A DNA stretch of 23,986 nt. It comes from JAXHMM01 sp964528445. Its GTDB lineage: Bacteria > Bacteroidota > Rhodothermia > Balneolales > Balneolaceae. Both the position numbers and the translations under genes were made by a program. The notes below the pieces were generated by a model. That model was not told the DNA's origin, searched no databases, and saw only the letters and a program-made list of their open reading frames with translations. The stretch is taken from the NCBI GenBank assembly GCA_964528445.1, contig CAZGSL010000032.1:1-23986 (forward strand), read 5' to 3'. This document shows, in pieces, positions 7,564-17,217 of the stretch; position 1 is the stretch's first letter, and every line of letters starts with the position of its first letter.

Positions 7564-7947
7564 TTACGTCTTCGATTCCGCGAACGCTTTTTCGATAGAG
7601 CGCTTGAGGTCGCTCATCTGGATGGGCTTTACCAGGTACTCCACGAAATTGGTTTCCCGCGCCCTGCTCAGGTTGTACTGGTCGGAGTTGCCGGTAATGT
7701 AGATGACAGGGACCTGGGAGGATTTTCGAATCTCCTGCATGGCGCTGATGCCGTCGATCTCATCCTTGAGCTGAATGTCCATCAGGATCAGGTCAGGCTC
7801 CATCTGGTGTGCCGACGCTATGGCGTTGGCCCCGGTGATCACCTTGTTGACCACCTCGTGCTGGAGTTTGCGGATCATGCGCTCCAGGACCATGGATATG
7901 ATCATGTCATCCTCAACGATGAGGATCTGCTTCGTTTGGTTGGTCAT
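7564..7947 (-). CDS. Single-domain response regulator (CheY-like receiver)
   Basis: A 127-residue protein made only of a receiver domain. The acidic pocket is E12-D13-D14 (LIVEDDMI), the phospho-acceptor is D57 (LILMDIQL), the switch Thr is T85 (VIYITGNSD) and the conserved Lys is K107 (YLVKPIQ). It lacks a DNA-binding or enzymatic output domain, so it must act through protein contacts or as a phosphotransfer intermediate. Such receivers are often partners of HisKA_2/HWE kinases, like the one at 253-1761, but that gene is about 6 kb away and partnership is a guess. It lies 80 bases after the ZIP transporter stop and begins a run with the 65-aa and four-helix membrane genes, so it may be co-transcribed with either side. 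Confidence 0.92.
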   Translation of the reverse strand: MTNQTKQILIVEDDMIISMVLERMIRKLQHEVVNKVITGANAIASAHQMEPDLILMDIQLKDEIDGISAMQEIRKSSQVPVIYITGNSDQYNLSRARETNFVEYLVKPIQMSDLKRSIEKAFAESKT

Positions 7948-8027
7948 CCCTGGTTCGTTTTGCCCGACAATGCCGTTGTAAGGCGCTTAACCCTCCCCGC
8001 TCGATGAAATAAAGAAAAAATATTGTA

Positions 8028-8858
8028 TTAACCTAAAGCTACGTCCAGTACCATCATAACGCAGAATCCCAGCATTGTACCCAGTGTGGCGATGTCGGTG
8101 TGACCCCGCAACTGTGATTCCGGGATCAGTTCCTCCACGACCACGTAGATCATGGCGCCCGCCGCGAATGCCAGCGCGTAGGGGAGAAGCGGCTGCACAG
8201 TCAGCACGGCCCAGGCTCCCGCCACGGCCGCTATGGGCTCCACAATGCCCGAAAGCTGGCCGTACCAGAAGCTTCTCCCCACCGGGATGCCCTCCCGGCG
8301 CAGGGGCATGGATACCGCTACCCCTTCCGGAAAATTCTGAATGCCTATGCCCAGCGCCAGGGTGACGGCTCCCGCGATTGTGGCACTTCCCGTGGGATCC
8401 ACCCCGGAAGCGGCGGCCCCGAAGAGCACTCCCACCGCCAGCCCCTCCGGGATGTTGTGAAGGGTGATCGCCAGCACCAGCAGGGTGGCTCGTCTCCAGG
8501 AGGTGGAGATGCCCTCCGCTTCCTCCATCGGAAACCCGATGTGCAGGTGTGGCATGTATTCGTCACAAATGCGAAGGAATACCCCGCCGGCCAGGAAGCC
8601 CACGACGGCCGGCATCCACTCCAGCAGACCCTGGGCGGCCGCCATCTCAATGGAGGGGACCAGCAGCGACCAGAAGCTGGCCGCGATCATTACGCCCGCC
8701 GCGAAACCCATCATGGCATCCAGCAGCTTGTTGCTGATATCGCGGGTAAACAGCACCAGTCCGGCCCCCAACGCTGTGAGAAACCAGGTGAAGAGACCGG
8801 CGATCAGGCTTTGCAAGACGGGGGAAATACCGGAGAAAAGCTGGTAGAGTTCGGCCAT
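8028..8858 (-). CDS. ZIP family divalent metal transporter (GufA/ZupT-like)
   Basis: A 276-residue inner-membrane protein with about eight hydrophobic helices. The two metal-binding helices carry HNIPEG (134-139) and NFPEG (175-179), the signature of ZIP transporters. E207 (GIVEPIA) and the EE pair at 242-243 (VVEELIPE) add further acidic residues in helices. The cytoplasmic loop between helices 3 and 4 holds a short His/Glu segment (YMPHLHIGFPMEEAEG). The length and the PHLH loop resemble the GufA branch, which imports zinc and other divalent metals. The gene starts 17 bases from the scaffold gap, so its promoter region and upstream neighbour are partly hidden. Confidence 0.92.
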   Translation of the reverse strand: MAELYQLFSGISPVLQSLIAGLFTWFLTALGAGLVLFTRDISNKLLDAMMGFAAGVMIAASFWSLLVPSIEMAAAQGLLEWMPAVVGFLAGGVFLRICDEYMPHLHIGFPMEEAEGISTSWRRATLLVLAITLHNIPEGLAVGVLFGAAASGVDPTGSATIAGAVTLALGIGIQNFPEGVAVSMPLRREGIPVGRSFWYGQLSGIVEPIAAVAGAWAVLTVQPLLPYALAFAAGAMIYVVVEELIPESQLRGHTDIATLGTMLGFCVMMVLDVALG

Positions 8859-8875
8859 CGCTGTCGGTGAATGAA

Positions 8876-8975
8876 NNNNNNNNNNNNNNNNNNNNNNNNN
8901 NNNNNNNNNNNNNNNNNNNNNNNNNNNNNNNNNNNNNNNNNNNNNNNNNNNNNNNNNNNNNNNNNNNNNNNNNNN
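8876..8975. other. Scaffold gap (100 N)
   Basis: Exactly 100 unknown bases, the conventional length for a gap of unknown size. It removes the 3' end of the YncE-like propeller gene and the region upstream of the ZIP gene. Any reading frame crossing it is not meaningful. Confidence 0.99.
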
Positions 8976-9859
8976 TTGTAACTGGCTACCAGGTAGCGGC
9001 CGTCGTTGCTGACTTCCAGGTTGTAGGGGGCGGAGCCCTGCGGTGCCTGGAACCGGCGGGTGATCTCCCAGCGGTCGCGGTCGATCTCCAGGATTTCGTC
9101 GGACCCGTTGCCCGCCACGTACACCAGCGGCTTCTCGGGATGGGGGTCCGCCCAGGTCGGTTTGACGACCGGATCGCCGTTCGTCATGCCGGATCCCCCG
9201 GCGTTGCTGCTGGTGCCCGCGCCCGTTCCCACGGCCATGCTGCTGATCCCCTCGCTTCGCAGGTTCAGGGTACGCGAAACCCCCATGGCGGACGTATTGA
9301 TCTCCATCAGCTCGTCGGTCATCATGGAGACATGGTACTGGAAGCGTCCGTCGTCGGTAATCCTCGATCCGTGCGGCATGATGCCGGTGGGAATCTTCGT
9401 GATCTCGTTCATGCTCTCCGGATCCACCACCGAGACGGTACTGGGTTCCATGTCGCCGTGCAGGTTGAAGTTAACCACATAGAGCAGACCCGTGGCCGTG
9501 GAGACTTCCATGCTGGCGGGAAACATGCCCAGCTCCGTACGCGAGACCATTTCATTGGTGCCGGTTTCGTATTTGTAGAGCCATCCGTACGGATTCCCGT
9601 GGGCGATGGAGAGGTACCAGTAGTCGCCGTCGGGAGAGATGTTGATCCCGTGGGGACCTTCGTTCTCGGTCGGCCACTGCCCGACGGGCACCGCATCCTC
9701 CACGATTCCCTCGCCGGAGTTCGCGTCGTAGGAGACCAGGTAGACCTCGTCCTCAGATTCGGCCGCCACGTAAACGTAGTATTTCTGGGCGTGGGAGCCG
9801 GAAACGGCAAGCAGGCTGAAGGTGGCGAGCATGCAGAGCGAAAGAGTGAAGGTACGCAT
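8976..9859 (-). CDS. Exported YncE-like beta-propeller protein, 3' end lost in gap
   Basis: About 295 residues are visible from ATG 9859 before the scaffold gap. Residues 1-24 form a signal peptide ending SGSHAQ. The rest reads as seven-bladed propeller repeats of the YncE / cytochrome-d1-like type, with blade signatures GPHGINISPDGDYWYLS, LLYVVNFNLHGDMEPSTVSVVD, PLVYVAGNGSDEILEID and YNLEVSNDGRYLVAS. A Gly/Ser/Thr-rich insertion (about 211-226) interrupts the propeller. It probably lies in the periplasm or on the surface. The ligand or reaction is unknown; family members serve as binding scaffolds or lactonase-like enzymes. No haem motif (CxxCH) is visible in the sequenced part. It follows the LVIVD-propeller gene by 39 bases on the same strand, so the two are probably co-transcribed. 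Confidence 0.82.
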
Positions 9860-9898
9860 AGCGGTATTTCGGATTATGCGGTGCGGTTTTCCGATTCC

Positions 9899-11935
9899 TT
9901 AATCGGTCTCCTCGCTGTCGTCCACCAGTTCGAGGGCCCAGAGGCCCGAGTTCCAGTCGGACATGAAGATGTACCCCTTGTAGGGCTGCGGACCCCATGC
10001 CATGGGCGCGTTCGGCACGCGTCCCTCATGGTGGGTGGGAACGTACTTGGCGATCTCCCGTCCCTGTTCGTAGAGGTTCCCCATCAGCTCTCCGGAGATG
10101 TCCACCACCCGGAGCCCGGCGTTGTAGTAGGCCACATAGAGGGTGTCGCCCTTGACCCACATATTGTGGGTGCCGGCCTCGGGGACCTGGTAGCGCGCCA
10201 CTTCCCTGGGACTGTCCCATCCTCCCTCGAACTTAATAAAGTGTATCCAGCCGGCCGGGACGGTGGGCTCATTCTCCACGTTGATGCCGCTGGGAAACGC
10301 CTCGTCGCCAGCGATGACATAGAAATCACCGGTCGACTCGCTCTTGAAGGGGAACGCCGCGTGATTCCAGCCACTCGGATAGGTGTAGCTTCCGAGCTTG
10401 ACCGGGTTGGAGGGCGATCCCACGCCCTGGGCGTGTCCCTCGGGACTGCGTGCGGAGGGCGTGCTGCCTACATCAACGGCCACCACCCCGTCGTCCCAGT
10501 TGGAGGAGTAGGCGATGCCGTCCTCCACCCAGACGTCGTGAACGGAGTGACCCGGCGTGTCCAGTTCAAAGCGGCTGACCCGGTAGGGGTCGGTCGGGTC
10601 CTCTATGTTGATAATGTCGTAGCGCCGGCCGTTGTTGACCGCGAATACGTGATCGTCGTATATGAATACGTTGTGGACGCCTCCCGTAAGACCCTCCTCG
10701 AATTCCGAGTGAATCTCAACGTTGTGCGGATCGGTGATGTCGAGGATAAAGATCCCGTTCTTGCGGTCCGATGCCCCCTCACGGGTGATTACCGCCACCC
10801 GTCCGTCTTCCGACACCTTCACGTCGTTTACCGTCCGGGCGTCTACCGTCACCGTGTCGATGATGCTCATGTTCGCCGGGTCGGTTACATCCCAGAAGTA
10901 GGCTTCGCCGTTGGCACCCCAGGTGCCGGTAACGGCATAGTCGCGTCCGTCCACGCCTTCCCAGACCCAGAGATCCGAGGTATGCACGTCGCTCACCAGT
11001 CCGTGCCCCACGACCCGGATATCTTTCTGGACGTTGCGCGGATCTACGCGAATGGTGTAATCGCCCGCAAGTCCCCCGGAAGTGGCCGTTACGGTAAACA
11101 GGCCCGGTTCGTTGGCGACAAAACGTCCGTCGTTCTTGATCAGCCCGGCAGCCCCTTCGCCCAGGTCGTCGTCCGGATCGGCGTTGAAGGTATAGCTGAC
11201 CGGTATGTCGTCGACCACGTTGCCGTCGGCGTCCAGCGGTCGTGCCTCGAAGCGGACGACCTCTCCGGTGACCGCCCGCTCGGTATTGCTGGATACCTCA
11301 ACCCGCGTGACCGGGTTCGGCCGGACCTCAATGTTCCATGTGGTCTGAATGTCATCGACCTGCGCGGTCAGGACCGTACTGCCCGCCTCCTGTGCCTGCA
11401 GGCGGTTGAAGCGGTCAACGGTGGCCACGTCCGGATCGGAACTGCTCCAGTTGACCTGGAGGGTGTCGCGGCGGAAGCCCTCCCGGTCTGTGATGGTGTA
11501 TTGTACCGGAACGGAGGTGCCGGCGTAGATGGCGGAGGGCTTGTCGGTTATGGTAATATCCTGGAGCGGCGGGTACGCTACGGTAACGGTAAACTCACCG
11601 GTTATGCGCTCTTCCCACGAGCCCAGCGTCCGTGCGTAGAGCGTAAAGCTGCCCGGCCTGAGGGCCGTAATCCTGACCGTGGATTTTCCGGTCTCCTCCA
11701 TTTGCAGGGCTTCGCTGTCACCGGTGAAGAAGAGGACGGAATCCGCGGTGGCGTTGCCGCCGGCGTCGTGCGCCGTGGCGGTGACTTCAAGGGACTCGTT
11801 GACGCTGAGCTGGATCTCGGAGGGGTCGATGGTGATTTCGCCGTCCTGATCCTCTTGTGCGGCGGCCGTCCCGTAGACGGCAAAAAGGAGGGCCAGGAGT
11901 ACGGTGAAGAGGGAGAGTGTCTGGGCAGCTTTCAT
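9899..11935 (-). CDS. Exported protein with Ig-like (Big) domains and LVIVD beta-propeller
   Basis: This 678-residue exported protein has a signal peptide at 1-26 (ending TAAAQ). Three bacterial Ig-like modules follow at about 33-118, 122-204 and 208-297. Big_2 traits include DPSEIQLSVNESLEVTATA, NWSSSDPDVATVDRFNRLQA and NEPGLFTVTATSGG. From about 305 to the end is a propeller with LVIVD-type repeats: GEAYFWDVTDPANMSIIDT, GIFILDITDPHNVEI, YDIINIEDPTDPYRVS, VAVDVGS and LRVVDISGEL. HNVFIYDDHVFAVN and HNMWVKGDTLYVAYY are typical blade edges. LVIVD proteins occur widely in exported proteins of this group but have no general known function. No C-terminal sorting tail or membrane anchor is seen. 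It is followed by the YncE-like gene and is divergent from gcvP. Confidence 0.85.
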   Translation of the reverse strand: MKAAQTLSLFTVLLALLFAVYGTAAAQEDQDGEITIDPSEIQLSVNESLEVTATAHDAGGNATADSVLFFTGDSEALQMEETGKSTVRITALRPGSFTLYARTLGSWEERITGEFTVTVAYPPLQDITITDKPSAIYAGTSVPVQYTITDREGFRRDTLQVNWSSSDPDVATVDRFNRLQAQEAGSTVLTAQVDDIQTTWNIEVRPNPVTRVEVSSNTERAVTGEVVRFEARPLDADGNVVDDIPVSYTFNADPDDDLGEGAAGLIKNDGRFVANEPGLFTVTATSGGLAGDYTIRVDPRNVQKDIRVVGHGLVSDVHTSDLWVWEGVDGRDYAVTGTWGANGEAYFWDVTDPANMSIIDTVTVDARTVNDVKVSEDGRVAVITREGASDRKNGIFILDITDPHNVEIHSEFEEGLTGGVHNVFIYDDHVFAVNNGRRYDIINIEDPTDPYRVSRFELDTPGHSVHDVWVEDGIAYSSNWDDGVVAVDVGSTPSARSPEGHAQGVGSPSNPVKLGSYTYPSGWNHAAFPFKSESTGDFYVIAGDEAFPSGINVENEPTVPAGWIHFIKFEGGWDSPREVARYQVPEAGTHNMWVKGDTLYVAYYNAGLRVVDISGELMGNLYEQGREIAKYVPTHHEGRVPNAPMAWGPQPYKGYIFMSDWNSGLWALELVDDSEETD

Positions 11936-12096
11936 AACTTGGCACCTAAGGCGTTGGTTAATGTTCTATGAAGCGTAATTAATCAAAAAAATGGATCAAT
12001 ATGAAGCATAATCCGTGGCCGCCTCTGGAAACAATGCGGAAGGAATGAGACCTGTGAAAATAGGCCTGTAATGCTTACATTTACGCGCCTGTCTCG

Positions 12097-12124
12097 ACCC
12101 TCCCGTCGAACGGCAGAAGAGGGT
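12097..12124 (+). promoter_or_regulatory. Hairpin in the gcvP 5' region
   Basis: ACCCTC (12097-12102) pairs with GAGGGT (12119-12124). Inside it, CCGT (12103-12106) pairs with ACGG (12110-12113), leaving a five-base bulge. It sits about 80 bases before the gcvP ATG, in the 268-base divergent region with no gene. It lacks a T-tract and does not show the conserved elements of the glycine riboswitch. A real role in RNA is uncertain. Confidence 0.3.
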
Positions 12125-12203
12125 GGGGGCGGTACCCGTTAAACCCTTATTTCTGGTCGTTTCACGATTACTTTTAACTGGCAAAAAGAGGTCTCACCGT
12201 TTC

Positions 12204-15113
<2,910 letters not shown>

Positions 15114-15117
15114 TAAA

Positions 15118-15588
15118 TTATTCGCTCAGGCTGTTTTTAATCTGAATATCCCCCTTCAGCGTGCGGTGCACCGGGCAGCGCTCGGAGATCTCCAACAGGC
15201 GCTCTCTTTGCTTCTTCTCCAGGTCGCCCTTGAGGATGAGCTCCACCTCGATCCGGTCGATCATGCTCCCGGGATCATCACAGTTTTCGCAGTCCTCCTT
15301 GTGGTTCTTGTGATGGCGCAGCTCCAGGTAGACGTCATCCAGCGGCCACTCTTTGCGGCGGGCGTACATTTTTACCGTTATGACGGTACAGGAGCCGAGG
15401 GCCATCAGCAGGTAGTCGTAGGGATCGGGGCCGGCATCCCCGCCGCCCTCCACCGATTCGGGCTCGTCGGCCGTCAGTTCATGTCGCCCCGCCGTGAGAG
15501 TGGTCTCGTAGATTTCGTCGGAGGGGAGGTGGACGTGTACAATCTTCTTTTTATCGCTGTTATCTGATGTCTGGCTCTTTTGTGCCAT
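15118..15588 (-). CDS. OsmC/Ohr-family protein
   Basis: A 156-residue cytoplasmic protein. It has the two conserved cysteines of the OsmC/Ohr fold: C67 (MALGSCTVITVKMYARRK) and C138 (ISERCPVHRTL), which in studied members reduce organic peroxides. The GPDPYDYLLMALGSC stretch and the DDVYLELRHHKNHKEDC segment are typical of the YhfA-like OsmC branch rather than Ohr. An extra C100-x2-C103 pair with nearby His residues might bind metal or form a disulfide; this is inference. The first 14 residues are polar and probably disordered. It converges with gcvP and lies 68 bases downstream of the DinB-like gene, so it could be the end of a minus-strand unit. Confidence 0.88.
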   Translation of the reverse strand: MAQKSQTSDNSDKKKIVHVHLPSDEIYETTLTAGRHELTADEPESVEGGGDAGPDPYDYLLMALGSCTVITVKMYARRKEWPLDDVYLELRHHKNHKEDCENCDDPGSMIDRIEVELILKGDLEKKQRERLLEISERCPVHRTLKGDIQIKNSLSE

Positions 15589-15656
15589 GGCGCTGTCGGT
15601 TTAAGTGATTGAAAGGATTGAGTACCTGGGAATTCCAGATCCGGACAGGAACGGAA

Positions 15657-16193
15657 TCAGCCGATCCCGTATCGCTCCCCGAGAATGTCGAGGTGATGCC
15701 GTTCGTGTCCGGCGATAACGTAGGCGATAGCCCGAACCGAGAGGGGATTCTCGTTCGCGGTTCCCCGGCGGCGGGCTGTTTCCGGTTTAAAACTGCGGAA
15801 CAGGTGGCAGGTGGACTCCCGAAGGCCAAAGTATTCGTCGGCCAGGGACCGGAGGCTGCGTTCGTCGAAGTTGGCCTCATCAACGTAGGCGTCCTGGTCG
15901 TATCCCGGAAGCGGCTTCTGTTCGCCTCTTCCGATGTGAAGGGCACGGCAGGCAAAAATGCGTTCGGTGTCGATGATGTGACCGAAAACCTCACGGACCG
16001 TCCATTTTCCCTCTTCGTAGCGGAGGTCGCCCTGCCTGGAATTGAGCGATTTGATCAGGGTGTAGGTCTCGTTTTTCTGGTTGATTAGGATATCGATAAT
16101 GTTTCCTCCGCCCACCCGGTCGATATAGGACTTGTAGAAACTTCCGTATTCGCTCTCCTCAGGCCGCTGATTTTCCCAACCCGTATATAACAT
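15657..16193 (-). CDS. DinB-like (DinB_2) metal-binding four-helix protein
   Basis: A 178-residue protein of the DinB/YfiT superfamily. The metal triad appears as H72 (REVFGHIIDTERIF) plus H163 and H167 (AGHERHHLDIL). The KWTVREVFGHIIDTER segment followed by PGYDQDAYVDEANFDERS is diagnostic of the DinB_2 group. Members bind nickel or zinc; some are thiol-dependent transferases, and most are uncharacterised. The original dinB link is to damage-inducible genes of Bacillus, which does not define the role here. The first 30 residues look like a non-conserved extension, and internal starts are possible, though no better ATG precedes the conserved region. It lies 89 bases after the M16 remnant, on the same strand. 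Confidence 0.85.
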   Translation of the reverse strand: MLYTGWENQRPEESEYGSFYKSYIDRVGGGNIIDILINQKNETYTLIKSLNSRQGDLRYEEGKWTVREVFGHIIDTERIFACRALHIGRGEQKPLPGYDQDAYVDEANFDERSLRSLADEYFGLRESTCHLFRSFKPETARRRGTANENPLSVRAIAYVIAGHERHHLDILGERYGIG

Positions 16194-16282
16194 GAAATCA
16201 CCGCTGGTTCCAAGTTGACAAGCCTGGATAATTTAGGCGAATTCCGGGGGAAATAAACTTTAAAAGATGTAACGAAACTGCG

Positions 16283-16966
16283 TCAGTGTACGGTATGGCT
16301 GCTGTATTCTTCGGTGGTTGCCTGGTTGCCGTTCACGTAGGTAACGGCCGAGTAGGCGTACGCCACCCCGTCTACCACCGTCCAGTCGGAGTACCGGGTC
16401 TCTATGGTTGCCTGCTCGCCGGCCTGCGGATTGAACTGCTGGTAGCGCGTGATCCTGGGATACCCTGTTTCCGGGTCGATAAGGTAGGTTACCGGGGTAT
16501 CGTTGATAGAAATACGAACTTTGGCGTACTCGCTGCCTTCAAACTCCTGTAGGGAGTCGACTTCCGCCATCAGCTCTTCCATGCGGCCACTGTCGGGAGT
16601 AGCGCTGTAGCTTTCGCTGAGCCACTGCTGGTACGTCTCGTCCAGTTCCTCAAGGACCTTCTGCTCCTCCTCCCAGTTGGTAGTTCCTATTTCGGGCGTA
16701 CCTTTGAAAGCCATGTGTTCGAAGATGTGGGCAATTCCCGTGTGTCCCACCGGCTCGTTGGCGGCGCCGACGTCAACGAAGGTGACAAAACTGACCACCG
16801 GGGCCACTGGGCGGTTGACCACAATGAAGGTGAGTCCGTTATCAAGGGTGAATTCGGTAACTTTTTCTTCGAATTCCTGCAGCGCCTGGGCGCCGGCCGG
16901 CCGAATTGCGACAAAAAGAAGCAGCAACAAGGCAGCGAACAGGTAACGTGGATTTGATGGTTTCAT
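16283..16966 (-). pseudogene. M16 zinc protease remnant with internal deletion
   Basis: An open frame of 227 residues that looks like the two ends of a much longer exported M16 peptidase. It has a signal peptide (1-27, ending PAGAQ), then the M16 start VTEFTLDNGLTFIVVNRPVAPVVSF (split here as VTEFTLDNGLTF and IVVNRPVAPVV) and the zinc motif HIFEH at 80-84 followed by MAFKGT. An early helical insert (about 97-150) follows. From about residue 155 the sequence changes to a LolA-like C-terminal type (TYLIDPETGYPRITRY, YSDWTVVDGVAYAYS). The rest of the peptidase, including the distal Glu zinc ligand and the second M16 domain, is missing, so it should be inactive as a protease. Family proteins are usually several hundred residues longer. 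In-frame deletion, decay or misassembly could each explain it. Confidence 0.7.
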
Positions 16967-16990
16967 GCGTCTGTTCGATTCTCCGTTGGC

Positions 16991-17003
16991 TTATTTCAAA
17001 TAA
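16991..17003. repeat. 13-bp palindrome TTATTT-C-AAATAA
   Basis: A perfect 6-1-6 inverted repeat located 25 bases upstream of the M16 remnant start and inside the divergent region with the persulfide-dioxygenase gene. It may be an operator, or simply part of an AT-rich promoter. Confidence 0.3.
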
Positions 17004-17139
17004 ATAGTAAAATGAATTTCAAGCCCGGTGATTACAAATTAGAAATCGTGAATAATTCCGCCCGGAACCTCTCAGGGGAGGGTATCGGGTACGAATGCAC
17101 GATTGTGATGTTTCGATTCTCCGGCAGCAGGAGGGATCG

Positions 17140-17167
17140 CCCGGTCTCCGCCTTCAATGTGACCGGG
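17140..17167 (+). promoter_or_regulatory. Hairpin in leader of the persulfide-dioxygenase gene
   Basis: CCCGGTC (17140-17146) pairs perfectly with GACCGGG (17161-17167) around a 14-base loop. It ends 50 bases before the ATG at 17218 and is followed by an AT-rich run (AAATTCATATATTTT) that could hold a promoter. No T-tract of terminator type follows. Confidence 0.3.
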
Positions 17168-17217
17168 AAATTCATATATTTTGGGCGATTGACAATAACG
17201 AAATTCGGTGGTGCTCT

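Noticed and set aside
8804..9859. YncE-like frame read through the gap into the ZIP gene region
   Set aside because: The tail after the N run is an accidental frame opposite the ZIP start. The true 3' end is unknown.
8867..11971. Plus-strand open frame of over 1000 codons crossing the N gap
   Set aside because: It runs through unknown bases and lies opposite two clear exported propeller genes. It has no domain character.
12061..12203. Glycine riboswitch ahead of gcvP
   Set aside because: The conserved aptamer sequence blocks are not visible; only a small hairpin is present.
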